Positions 13,602 through 22,075 of a stretch of 64,000 nt of DNA are shown one piece after another; the stretch's first letter is position 1; each line of letters opens with the position of its first letter. The notes under the pieces are model-generated. The model worked only from the letters and a program-made list of their open reading frames with translations. It searched no databases and was not told where the DNA came from. The position numbers were made by a program, and so were the translations under genes. The stretch is from Brevibacterium renqingii (GTDB lineage: Bacteria; Actinomycetota; Actinomycetes; Actinomycetales; Brevibacteriaceae), in assembly GCF_017808105.1 (NCBI RefSeq), contig NZ_JADBHF010000003.1:218333-282332 (forward strand), read 5' to 3'.

Positions 13602-13746
13602 TGACACGTGGTCTCCTTTGTGACGCGATCGGTGGGGCCGGCGACGTCGGTCTCTCACCTGGTCCTTATCTGTCCAACAGAACGTATCAGCACCCGTCAG
13701 CCTGCGGCTATTCCCCCATGGCCTCGCCGGTGCCGAAGGGTCCGGA

Positions 13747-15366
13747 TCAGCCCGCCTGCGCTCCTGCCAGCGTTTCGAGCCCGCCGATGAGCCTGACTTT
13801 CCCGTCCTTGGGGACGAGGAAGGTGAGCACCTGCGTGGTCGTCGTGGTCACGGGCTGCTGCGTGGAGTCCGTGCCGAGGAGTTCCTTCTGCGGTGACGAC
13901 AGGGACAGGGTGCCGGTGCGGCCGTCCTTCGACTCCGGACTGATGGTCGACTCGGCTTCGATCACGCCGGTGACGATGGCGGCGTCGCCGGCGGTGCCCT
14001 GAGCGACGAGTTCCTTGCCCGGTGTGTAGTCGTACTTCACCTCTGCCTTGCCCTCTTCGGCGCTGGCCTTCTGTTCCTTCTGGTTCTTCCAGATCGACTT
14101 CGAGAAGTCGTCGGACTCGAACTTCTTCGCTTCTTTCGATCCCTTGCCTTCGCCGAGGGCCTTCGCATAGTTCGCCACCACCTTCTCCGGGGTCGCGACG
14201 AAGTCCTTGGCGCCGGGTTCGAGCATCTTCGCTCCCTGCCGGGAGTCGGGCAGCTCGGGCAGCTTCGTGCCGGCCACCAGCTGGGTCTGCGACCAGAGCT
14301 TGTAGTCGCTGCGCGGATCCTCCTGCGTGAGCACGAGCAGCTGCGTGTCTCCGCCGGCAGAGGTGATGAGGCTGGTCACCCGCGGCCAGGCATCGGTCGC
14401 GGAGGTGTAGTTCGCGACGATGTCCCCACTGGCCACGGCGGGCGGCAGCTTCTGGTCCTCGACCTTCTTCTTCACCTTGTAGGCGTCCTCGCGCTGCTGC
14501 AGGGCAGGGCCGGTGGCGCGCTTGGCCAAAGCCTTCTTGTCGGCGCCCTTGTCCGCGGCCTTGATCTCCTGGGCGACTGACTCGAGGATCCGTTCGGCCT
14601 GGTCGTCGGTGATTCCGGCGCCCGCCGAGCTCGGCTCCTGCGAGGGTTCGGGCTTCGGCAGCTCCTCCGGGCCGCAGGCGCTGAGTGCGAGCACGGGGAC
14701 GATGGCGAAAGCGGTTCCGAATTCGGCGAGCTTGCGGCGGCGCTCCTGGCGCGCCTTGCGCCGGTTCGCTTCCCTCTTCGCACGGTTCGCACCCAGGAAG
14801 AGCAGCACGAGACCTCCGATGAAGACGACGCCGCCGGTGATCATCAGCGGGAGCGCCCAGGGCGTGTCGGCGTGGTTGGGCCAGGAGATGGTGACTGTCT
14901 TGATCTGTCCGGGCTCACCGTTGCCGGCGATGAGGAAGCCGGTGCGGTTGGCATCGTCGTTCCATTCGAGTTCGACCGAATCGGTGCCGCTGACCTGCGC
15001 CTGCCACAGATCGTCGCCGGTCGGGTCGGGGACCTTCTCCTCGCCGTCCGTAGACTTCGTCGTGAGCTTGCCCTCCTGGGCCAGCCCGGTGACCCGGTCA
15101 TAGGCGGACTGCCCCGCCCAGGCTTCGACGTTCTCGATCGGCGCCTGGGCGATCGTCAGGTCACCGCTGCCCTTGACCGTGAGAGTGGCGGGGGTGCTGT
15201 AGAGGTTGAGCATTCCGGGGTCGACGATGACCGCCGGTTTGTCGGTGTCGATCTGCGCGGTGGCAGTGATCGTATCCTCCGGCGCCCACAGGGTCTTCTG
15301 CAGGATGCCGAGGCCACCGACGACGACACCCACCACCATGAGAATCACAGCGAATGTGTAGCGCAC
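13747..15366 (-). CDS. Large envelope protein with internal lipoprotein-like signal
   Basis: The 539-residue product has a signal anchor (residues 5-24), an extracytoplasmic domain to about residue 170, a membrane span (171-192), an arginine/lysine-rich loop (194-213) and then FGTAFAIVPVLALSACG, with a lipobox-like LSAC ending at Cys231. The remaining 300 residues are hydrophilic, beginning with a Pro/Glu/Ser linker, and contain repeated KK/EE-rich helices. It has the same architecture as the protein at 10822-12633. GTG 15366 has a GGGAAGG ribosome site. No internal start codon exists near the second signal, so the two halves are made as one chain. Function unknown; a cell-wall or secretion role is only inference. 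Confidence 0.8.
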   Translation of the reverse strand: MRYTFAVILMVVGVVVGGLGILQKTLWAPEDTITATAQIDTDKPAVIVDPGMLNLYSTPATLTVKGSGDLTIAQAPIENVEAWAGQSAYDRVTGLAQEGKLTTKSTDGEEKVPDPTGDDLWQAQVSGTDSVELEWNDDANRTGFLIAGNGEPGQIKTVTISWPNHADTPWALPLMITGGVVFIGGLVLLFLGANRAKREANRRKARQERRRKLAEFGTAFAIVPVLALSACGPEELPKPEPSQEPSSAGAGITDDQAERILESVAQEIKAADKGADKKALAKRATGPALQQREDAYKVKKKVEDQKLPPAVASGDIVANYTSATDAWPRVTSLITSAGGDTQLLVLTQEDPRSDYKLWSQTQLVAGTKLPELPDSRQGAKMLEPGAKDFVATPEKVVANYAKALGEGKGSKEAKKFESDDFSKSIWKNQKEQKASAEEGKAEVKYDYTPGKELVAQGTAGDAAIVTGVIEAESTISPESKDGRTGTLSLSSPQKELLGTDSTQQPVTTTTTQVLTFLVPKDGKVRLIGGLETLAGAQAG

Positions 15367-15534
15367 GAGCGAACCTTCCCTCAGCCGAGCAAAATGGCAC
15401 CCCTGGTTCGGGGACTCTCCAAGTTTAAGTCACATGCCGAACATCGCCTTTGTGCCCACGCTCAGTGTGTGTCGGCATTCACAGATGTGCGGGCCGCAGA
15501 CGGGCCCGGGATGCTCCGAGCGTCCGGCCTGAAC

Positions 15535-15540
15535 TAAGCT
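15535..15540 (+). promoter_or_regulatory. -10 hexamer TAAGCT of orn
   Basis: Six bases separate the hexamer from GTG 15547; no ribosome site is present. Confidence 0.6.
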
Positions 15541-15546
15541 GGCCCG

Positions 15547-16167
15547 GTGAGCAATAACAGGATTGTGTGGATCGACTGCGAAATGACGGGCCTCGACGAG
15601 GTCAGGGACGAACTCATTGAAGTGGCCGTGATCGTCACCGACTTCGATCTCAAGCCCCTCGACGAGGGCATCGACATCGTCATCCGCCCCTCGGCGGAGG
15701 CGCGTGCGAACATGAACGAGTTCGTCACGGACATGCACACCACCTCGGGGCTGATCACCGAACTCGATTCGGGCACCACCGCCGCTGAGGCGCAGGCCCA
15801 GGTCCTCGAATACGTCAAGCAGCACGTACCCGAGCCGCGCAAGGCCCCGCTGGGCGGCAATTCGGTTGGCACCGACAAAGTGTTCCTCAACAAGCAGATG
15901 CCCGAACTCGTCGACCACCTGCACTACCGGATCATCGACGTATCCTCGATCAAGGAACTGAGCAAGCAGTGGTTCCCCCGCGCCTACTTCCAGGCCCCCG
16001 CCAAGCACGGCGGCCATCGGGCGCTCGGTGACATCATCGACTCGATCATCGAGCTCCAGTACTACCGGAAGGCCGTGTTCTCCGCCGAGGGGCCGAGCTC
16101 CGACGAAGCGAAGTCGATCGCCGCCGAGGTGGCCGGAAACTTCTCGAAACAGACCGACGAGAGCTGA
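15547..16167 (+). CDS. orn: Oligoribonuclease
   Basis: Orn is a 3'-5' exonuclease of the DEDDh family that degrades 2-5 nt RNA (including pGpG) to mononucleotides. The 206-residue protein begins VWIDCEMTGLD (Asp10, Glu12 of the DEDD set), has the second Asp in the LGDIIDSIIEL block and the catalytic His in KHGGHRALGD. Length and motif spacing are standard. It initiates at a GTG directly behind the -10 element, and transcription appears to end at the hairpin at 16234-16266. Confidence 0.97.
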   Translation: MSNNRIVWIDCEMTGLDEVRDELIEVAVIVTDFDLKPLDEGIDIVIRPSAEARANMNEFVTDMHTTSGLITELDSGTTAAEAQAQVLEYVKQHVPEPRKAPLGGNSVGTDKVFLNKQMPELVDHLHYRIIDVSSIKELSKQWFPRAYFQAPAKHGGHRALGDIIDSIIELQYYRKAVFSAEGPSSDEAKSIAAEVAGNFSKQTDES

Positions 16168-16233
16168 TCGCCTCCTCCCCGGGGCGATCGGACCGCGATC
16201 TCCTCGATTGATATGCGACGGCAATCCTATCGC

Positions 16234-16266
16234 AGCCCGGTTCCGCTGATGCGGGACCGGGCTTTT
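16234..16266 (+). terminator. Rho-independent terminator after orn
   Basis: Arms GCCCGGTTCCGC (16235-16246) and GCGGGACCGGGC (16251-16262) pair with one G-U around TGAT and are followed by TTTTC. Confidence 0.8.
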
Positions 16267-16329
16267 CACTGCCTGAGACTCCCACTGCCCGCCGCGTGAG
16301 ACTCCGCACTGCTTTCCGTGACTCAGCGA

Positions 16330-16335
16330 TATGAT
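16330..16335 (+). promoter_or_regulatory. -10 hexamer TATGAT of the ArsR-sulP operon
   Basis: It is nine bases before ATG 16345 and embedded in the palindrome at 16331-16346. Confidence 0.55.
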
Positions 16336-16346
16336 GGATTCATCAT
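16331..16346 (+). promoter_or_regulatory. Palindromic operator candidate for the ArsR-type regulator
   Basis: A perfect inverted repeat ATGATG-GATT-CATCAT covers the -10 element and the first two bases of the regulator's start codon, the usual place for autorepression. Confidence 0.55.
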
Positions 16347-16716
16347 GCCATTGAATCAGTCTCAGCGTCCCCTCTACGAGGTGAAGGCGAATCTCTTCAA
16401 GGGCCTCGCCCACCCCTTCCGCATCCGCATCCTCGAGCTGCTCTCCGGCGCCGAGGAGGTCAGCGTCGCCGACCTCCAGACCGAGACCGGCCTCGAGGCC
16501 TCGCATCTGTCCCAGCATCTGGCCGTGCTTCGCCGGCACCGCCTCGTCGAATCGGAACGGCGAGCCAGCCACGTCTACTACCGGTTGGCCGACCGTCGCA
16601 CCGCCGAGCTGCTCGCCGTGGCCAGGAGCCTGCTGCTGACCATGCTCGAGGACGACGAGGTGCGGCTCTCGGAGGCGCGCACGCTGCCGCAGATCCCCGG
16701 CGCGGGAAGCCGATGA
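16345..16716 (+). CDS. ArsR-type winged-helix regulator
   Basis: This 123-residue DNA-binding protein carries an ArsR HTH: FKGLAHPFRIRILELL, then SVADLQTETGLEASHLSQHLAVL as the recognition helices, and a wing ending in VYYRLAD. It lacks the metal-binding ELCVC motif of classic ArsR/SmtB, so the signal is not obviously a metal. The ATG at 16345 is used since the in-frame GTG 16318 precedes the -10 element. Its stop overlaps the sulP start by four bases, so it probably controls that permease and itself. Confidence 0.9.
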   Translation: MPLNQSQRPLYEVKANLFKGLAHPFRIRILELLSGAEEVSVADLQTETGLEASHLSQHLAVLRRHRLVESERRASHVYYRLADRRTAELLAVARSLLLTMLEDDEVRLSEARTLPQIPGAGSR

Positions 16717-18371
16717 GTCCGGCATCGGTGCTGCGACACGCGCGCGGCCTGCTGCCCTCTCTCGCGGACTACCGTGAGGCGCGCCGGTCCTGGCCGAAGG
16801 ACCTGCTGGCCGGAGCCACCGTCGGCATCGTCGCCCTGCCGCTTGCCCTCGGCTTCGGGGTCAGTTCGGGGCTGACGGCCGAGCAGGGCCTCATCACCGC
16901 CATCGTCGCCGGCTTCCTCGCCGCGGTCTTCGGCGGATCGCACGTCCAGATCTCCGGTCCGACCGGGGCTATGGCCGTCGTTCTCGTGCCCATCGTCGCC
17001 AGCCACGGGCCACAGGCGGTCGTCGCCGTCACCCTCATCGCCGGCATCATCGTCGCCGCGGCCGGCCTGCTGCGGCTGGGCCGCACCGTCTCCTTCATTC
17101 CGTGGCCGGTGATCGAGGGCTTCACCGTGGGCATCGCCGCCATCATCTTCCTCCAACAGGTCCCCTTCGTGACCACGCCCGCGGATCTCTCCCCGGGCGA
17201 GATGAGCACGAATGCCTTCGCAGCAGCGGTGCAGCTCGTGGCTGCCGCCGACTGGGCCTATCTGCCCTATTCCCTGGGTGCGGTGGCGATCGTGGCCGCG
17301 TGCATGGTGCTCGCACCGAAGATCCACGCCTCGATCCCCGGCTCCCTCATCGGCATCGTCATCGTCACCGTCATCGCCGGCCTCGTGCCCAATCCGCTGG
17401 CGACGATCGGCAGCATTCCGCAGTCCCTGCCCTCCCCCACTCTGCCGATCATCGACCCGGCCACGCTGCCAACGCTGCTGCCAGCGGCGGGAACGATCGC
17501 TGCGCTGGCGGCCATCGAATCGCTGCTCTCGGCGCGAGTCGCCTCGTCGATGTCGGATGCCGGGGCCTATCAGCCCGATCGGGAGCTGGTCGGGCAGGGC
17601 ATCGCCTCGATCGGGTCCTCACTCTTCGGCGGCATCCCCGCGACCGGCGCCATCGCCCGCACCTCGGTGAATATCCGCGCCGGAGGACGCACGCGGCTGG
17701 CCTCCATCGTCCACGCGCTCGTGCTGCTGCTCATCGTGCTCGTCGCCGCCGCTCCGGTCAGTCGGATCCCGCTCGCCGCTTTGGGCGGGGTCCTCTTCGT
17801 CACTGCCGTGCGCATGGTGCACCTGGGCACGATGCGTGCGATCCTGCGGTCGACGAAATCCGACGCCGCGGGATTCGTCATCACCGCTCTCATCACTGTC
17901 TCCTTCGACCTCATCGTGGCCGTGGGCATCGGCGTCGTGGTGGCCGCGTTCTTCGCTCTGCGCAAGCTCTCGTCCACCACCGCCGTGCGCATCGAGCGCC
18001 TGTCCGAGAGCACCCAGCCGAGGCCGGGAGACGAGTCGATCGCGATCGTCCATTTCGGAGGACCGCTGTTCTTCGCCTCCGCCGACCGGGTCTTCGACGA
18101 GGTGATGCGCCTGCAGGGAGTCACGGTCGTCGTGCTGCGCATGTCCCAGCTGGAGCTCGTCGACGCCACCGGCGCCCACATCCTCAGCGATATGGTCCGG
18201 GCCTTCGAACGGCGCGGAATCACCGTGCTCATCAAGGGCGTCAAGGACGGCCACGCCGGACTGTTCCGGCAGGTCGGAGTGCTCGGCGCCCTCCGCCACC
18301 ACCGGCACCTCTTCGACGAACTGCCCGCGGCCGTCACCCACGCCCGCTCCCATGTGGAGCGAGCGGGCTGA
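16713..18371 (+). CDS. SulP-family inorganic anion permease with STAS domain
   Basis: This 552-residue SLC26/SulP transporter has about 12-14 membrane segments and the family signature region SGPTGAMAVVL near residue 90, followed by a cytoplasmic STAS domain (residues about 430-545) with ESIAIVHFGGPLFFASADRV and DATGAHIL, where the regulatory serine/threonine normally sits. Substrate may be sulfate, bicarbonate or another anion; sequence alone does not decide. It is co-transcribed with the ArsR regulator through an ATGA overlap. No carbonic anhydrase or sulfate-assimilation gene is adjacent. Confidence 0.95.
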   Translation: MSPASVLRHARGLLPSLADYREARRSWPKDLLAGATVGIVALPLALGFGVSSGLTAEQGLITAIVAGFLAAVFGGSHVQISGPTGAMAVVLVPIVASHGPQAVVAVTLIAGIIVAAAGLLRLGRTVSFIPWPVIEGFTVGIAAIIFLQQVPFVTTPADLSPGEMSTNAFAAAVQLVAAADWAYLPYSLGAVAIVAACMVLAPKIHASIPGSLIGIVIVTVIAGLVPNPLATIGSIPQSLPSPTLPIIDPATLPTLLPAAGTIAALAAIESLLSARVASSMSDAGAYQPDRELVGQGIASIGSSLFGGIPATGAIARTSVNIRAGGRTRLASIVHALVLLLIVLVAAAPVSRIPLAALGGVLFVTAVRMVHLGTMRAILRSTKSDAAGFVITALITVSFDLIVAVGIGVVVAAFFALRKLSSTTAVRIERLSESTQPRPGDESIAIVHFGGPLFFASADRVFDEVMRLQGVTVVVLRMSQLELVDATGAHILSDMVRAFERRGITVLIKGVKDGHAGLFRQVGVLGALRHHRHLFDELPAAVTHARSHVERAG

Positions 18372-18373
18372 GT

Positions 18374-19294
18374 TCAGCCGGCCTTCTTCGCCGGCTGCGC
18401 GAACACGCTCGTCGGGAACGCACCCGACTGCGCGATGACCTTGACGAGCGTGCGGGTGGGTGAGAGCAGGTATTCGATGTGCTCGTCGTCGAGGACCGAC
18501 CAGGCCGCGGCCACGGTGCCGTCGGTCAGCAGCTCCACCTGCTCCTTGAGCTCGCGCCCGGCCTCGGTGATCGCCGGCAGGTCGAATCCGCGTTCGTCCT
18601 TGTCGACGGTGATGAGGCCGGCCTCGGCGAGCCCGGACTGCGCGGTCTGCCATTCCTCGTCGGTGTAGCCGCGGGTCTTCTGCGCCGCCCGCGGTCGGAA
18701 GCCTGTACCGGCGGCGACGTCGAGCATGAGGGCGTCGATGCCGGGCACTCCGGCGGTGACGAGGGAGGCGACGTGGCCATCGCCGCGGAACTCGCGCGCA
18801 ATGGTCGCGGAGTCCCACAGCTTCTCGAAGGCGGTGTTCGGCCGATGTCGGCCGATCGTGTCGGCGGTGGCCGCGGCCAGGGTGCGGCCGGCGAAGTCCA
18901 TCGCGGCGAGGACCGGCTCGATGGTCTCGGTCACCTGTGTGGCCGCCTCGGTGAGCAGCGCGATGTCATCGCGGTCGCCGAAGAGTTCGTGCATGTAGGC
19001 GGCCACTGCGTCGAAACGGGCCCGGACCATCTCCTCCGGAGTCACCTTCTCCCACAGGCCGGGCAGCAGATCGGCGATGAAGTTCGGGGAGTAGTTGTAA
19101 TAGGCGGCGCTGACGACTCCCGGTTCCACTCGCCCCAATGGAGCGGTGCGGGCGACCAGATTGCCTTCGACTCCGGGCTCGAGGCCGTGTTCGGCGTAGA
19201 CGGCGCCGACCGTCGAGGAGAAGTACATCGCCGCATGGATCGAGTTGAGTCGGGCGGAGACCGTTCGGATGCTCTGTGTGCGCTGGGATTCCAT
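18374..19294 (-). CDS. SCO6745-like (SalK-type) protein
   Basis: The 306-residue protein matches the actinobacterial family labelled SCO6745/SalK-like. It has an N-terminal HAAMYFS helix, a YYNYSPN segment near residue 65, and a C-terminal winged-helix-like part (DEEWQTAQSGLAEAGLI, ITEAGRELKEQVE). No catalytic residues are established, so DNA binding is possible but unproven. ATG 19294 follows TAGGAT by six bases without a ribosome site. The gene converges on sulP with two bases between stops. Confidence 0.82.
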   Translation of the reverse strand: MESQRTQSIRTVSARLNSIHAAMYFSSTVGAVYAEHGLEPGVEGNLVARTAPLGRVEPGVVSAAYYNYSPNFIADLLPGLWEKVTPEEMVRARFDAVAAYMHELFGDRDDIALLTEAATQVTETIEPVLAAMDFAGRTLAAATADTIGRHRPNTAFEKLWDSATIAREFRGDGHVASLVTAGVPGIDALMLDVAAGTGFRPRAAQKTRGYTDEEWQTAQSGLAEAGLITVDKDERGFDLPAITEAGRELKEQVELLTDGTVAAAWSVLDDEHIEYLLSPTRTLVKVIAQSGAFPTSVFAQPAKKAG

Positions 19295-19300
19295 GTCGTC

Positions 19301-19306
19301 ATCCTA
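19301..19306 (-). promoter_or_regulatory. -10 hexamer TAGGAT of the SCO6745-like gene
   Basis: Six bases (GACGAC) separate it from ATG 19294. Confidence 0.55.
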
Positions 19307-19574
19307 TGGTCAGCATCGCTGCGGGTAAACGGTTCGTTGCTGCGGTCGGCAATTAGCGCAGTCCCATGCTCTCTTAATCGGTTCACCGCGGCAGCGGCCG
19401 GCGCGCGCAGCCCGCCGCGGCGGCTCCCGACGGTCGGACCCGGGCGCAGGTGTTTGCTCTCCACCGGCCCGGTGCTACCGTCTGAGCACGGAGTGCCGGA
19501 GGATCGTCTCGCCCGCGATGTCGAGCGGACCGAAACGCGACCTGCACAACCGCAATGTCCGGCTTGGAGGTCAG

Positions 19575-20570
19575 ATGAAGATCGCACTGTTCGCCACTTG
19601 CATCGTCGATGCGATGTACCCCGAGGTTGCGCAGGCGACCGTGACCGTCCTCCGTCGGCTGGGCCACGAGGTCATCTTCCCCCTGGGCCAGTCCTGCTGC
19701 GGGCAGATGCACATCAACTCCGGCAAGTTCGCCCAGGCCGAACCCGTCATCGCCAATCACGTTCGGGCCTTCACCAACACCGAATGGGACGCCGCGGTCG
19801 CCCCCTCGGCCTCCTGCGTGGCCTCCCTGGGGCACCAGCAGCCGTTGATCGCCCGCCGCATGGGCAATGAGGCCCTCGCCGAGGCGGCCGCCGAGGTGTC
19901 CGAGCGCACCTATGAGCTCACCCAGTTCCTCACCGACGTCCTCGGCGTCACCGATGCCGCGGCCGACCTCGGATCCTATTTTCCGCATCGGGTGACCTAC
20001 CATCCCTCGTGTCACGGCATGCGCCTGCTCCGCCTCGGCGACCGGCAGTCCTCCCTCGTCCGGTCCGTCGAAGGCATCGACCTGGTCGAACTGCCATTGG
20101 CCGATTCCTGCTGCGGCTTCGGCGGCACCTTCTCCGTGAAGAACCCGGAGGTCTCGTCCGCGATGCTCGCCGACAAGGTCCGCACCATTCAGGCCACCGC
20201 CGCCGATGTGTGCACAGGCGGCGACGCCTCGTGTCTGCTGCACATCGGCGGCGGGATCTCCCGCTTCGAGCGGACGGGCCGTTTCGAAGGCGCGCCCGAC
20301 ATCACTGCCGTCCACGTCAAGGAGACGAGCTCGACCACGGTCGGCAACGAGGGATCCGAGCACCTCACCGCGGTGGTCGGAGCCGATGACGACGACCATC
20401 GCACCCCGGGCGAGGACGGCAGCGCGCCCGTCGAGCCCAGCCGTGTGCAGGCCGGCTTCCGAGTCGGTCAGGCCACCGTGCACCTCGCGCGGATCCTCGC
20501 ATCGACGAAGGAGGACCCGCTCCGGGTCCCGAGTGAAGGAGCAGCAGTGAGCGGAGGGAGCCTGCGATGA
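19575..20570 (+). CDS. lutA: Lactate oxidation iron-sulfur protein LutA
   Basis: LutA works with LutB and LutC to oxidise L-lactate to pyruvate. Both cysteine-rich CCG blocks are present: SCCGQMHINSGK (residues about 38-49) and DSCCGFGGTF (about 177-186), plus YHPSCHGMR. The 331-residue protein is longer than usual: an acidic, flexible insertion of roughly 60 residues (VGADDDDHRTPGEDGSAPVE) separates the core from the usual C-terminal HLARIL helix. ATG 19575 has GGAGG four bases upstream. It overlaps lutB by four bases. A TACCGT hexamer near 19475 may be the promoter. Confidence 0.95.
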   Translation: MKIALFATCIVDAMYPEVAQATVTVLRRLGHEVIFPLGQSCCGQMHINSGKFAQAEPVIANHVRAFTNTEWDAAVAPSASCVASLGHQQPLIARRMGNEALAEAAAEVSERTYELTQFLTDVLGVTDAAADLGSYFPHRVTYHPSCHGMRLLRLGDRQSSLVRSVEGIDLVELPLADSCCGFGGTFSVKNPEVSSAMLADKVRTIQATAADVCTGGDASCLLHIGGGISRFERTGRFEGAPDITAVHVKETSSTTVGNEGSEHLTAVVGADDDDHRTPGEDGSAPVEPSRVQAGFRVGQATVHLARILASTKEDPLRVPSEGAAVSGGSLR

Positions 20571-22075
20571 CTTTCCTGGGAATGCCGCTGCTTCCGCCGA
20601 AGCGTCGGCAGCAGACCGATCTTCCGGGCGGACAGGGCAACATCATCGAGCCGGAGTCCTTCCCGGACGTCTCGCATCAGCATCTGTCGAATCAGCAGCT
20701 GCGCAACAACATCGGGCATGCCACTTCGACGATCCGTGAGAAGCGGGCCGACGTGGTCGCTGAACTCGATGACTGGGAGGCACTGCGCGAGGCCGGGGCT
20801 CGGACGAAGAACGAGGTGATGGCCAACCTGCCCGAATACCTCACGCAGTTCGAAGAGGCCTTCAGCGCCGCCGGCGGCATCGTCCACTGGGCCCGGGACG
20901 CCGATGAGGCCAACGCCATCGTCACCGATCTCGTCGCAGACAACGCTCCGGTGCTGGAGAACGGCCGTCGCGAGGTCATCAAGGTCAAGTCGATGGCCAC
21001 GCAGGAGATCGGTCTCAACGAACATCTCGAGACCGCAGGCATCGACGCTTTCGAGACGGATCTCGCCGAACTCATCGTCCAACTCGGCGAGGACAAGCCC
21101 AGCCACATCCTCGTCCCCGCCATCCATCGCAATCGCGACGAGATCCGCGACATCTTCATGGACAAGATGCCCGACGCAGGACAGCTGACCAATGAGCCCG
21201 CCGTCCTCGCCGAGGCGGCGCGCAGACACCTGCGGCACAAGTTCCTCACCACGAAGGTCGCGATCTCCGGAGCGAACTTCGGCATCGCGGAGACCGGCTC
21301 GCTCGGCGTCGTCGAATCCGAAGGCAACGGGCGCATGTGCCTGACCCTGCCGGAGACGCTCATCACCGTCATGGGCATCGAGAAGCTGCTGCCCCGCTTC
21401 GCCGACCTCGAGGTCTTCCTCCAGCTGCTGCCGCGTTCGTCGACGGGTGAGCGGATGAATCCCTACACCTCGTTCTGGACGGGGAGGGCCGAGGGCGACG
21501 GGCCCCAGAACGTCCATCTCGTCCTCCTCGACAACGGCCGCACCCGGGCGCTGGCCGATGAGCACGGCCGCACCGCACTCAACTGCATCCGCTGCTCGGC
21601 GTGCATGAACGTCTGCCCCGTCTACGAACGCACCGGCGGACACGCCTACGGCTCGACCTATCCGGGACCCATCGGCGCGATCCTCTCGCCCCTGCTGACC
21701 GGGGTGGAGGAGCAGGGCAACGGCTCCCTCCCCTACGCCTCGAGCCTGTGCGGCGCCTGCTATGACGTGTGCCCGGTGAAGATCAACATCCCCGAGATCC
21801 TCGTCCACCTCAGGGGCGAGGACGTCCAGGCCAATCACTCTCCCGTGTCCTCGCAGCTCGATGCCGCCCTCACCGGCGCGTCGTGGATGATGAGCGACGG
21901 GAAGCGGATGACCGCGACGGAGAAGGGCCTGCCCCTGGCGCATGCGGTCACCCGCGGCGAGCAGATCAACGCCCTGCCCGGCATCGCCGGGGCCTGGACG
22001 TCGAGTCGCGACATCCCGGCTCTGCCGAACAAGAGCTTCCGTCAGCTGTGGGCCGAAGAGGAAGGCGAGAAATGA
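20567..22075 (+). CDS. lutB: Lactate oxidation iron-sulfur protein LutB
   Basis: LutB is the central electron-transfer subunit. The 502-residue protein has the LUD domain (ISGANFGIAETGSLGVVESEGN near residue 235) followed by two 4Fe-4S ferredoxin sites, CIRCSACMNVCPVY (about residue 343) and CGACYDVCPVKI (about residue 395). Length is normal. It is flanked by four-base overlaps with lutA and lutC, so all three subunits are translated from one message. Confidence 0.97.
   Translation: MTFLGMPLLPPKRRQQTDLPGGQGNIIEPESFPDVSHQHLSNQQLRNNIGHATSTIREKRADVVAELDDWEALREAGARTKNEVMANLPEYLTQFEEAFSAAGGIVHWARDADEANAIVTDLVADNAPVLENGRREVIKVKSMATQEIGLNEHLETAGIDAFETDLAELIVQLGEDKPSHILVPAIHRNRDEIRDIFMDKMPDAGQLTNEPAVLAEAARRHLRHKFLTTKVAISGANFGIAETGSLGVVESEGNGRMCLTLPETLITVMGIEKLLPRFADLEVFLQLLPRSSTGERMNPYTSFWTGRAEGDGPQNVHLVLLDNGRTRALADEHGRTALNCIRCSACMNVCPVYERTGGHAYGSTYPGPIGAILSPLLTGVEEQGNGSLPYASSLCGACYDVCPVKINIPEILVHLRGEDVQANHSPVSSQLDAALTGASWMMSDGKRMTATEKGLPLAHAVTRGEQINALPGIAGAWTSSRDIPALPNKSFRQLWAEEEGEK

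Noticed and set aside
16713..18371. Carbonic anhydrase fused to or beside SulP
   Set aside because: Some SulP proteins carry this domain, but here the C-terminus is a STAS domain only and the neighbours are unrelated.
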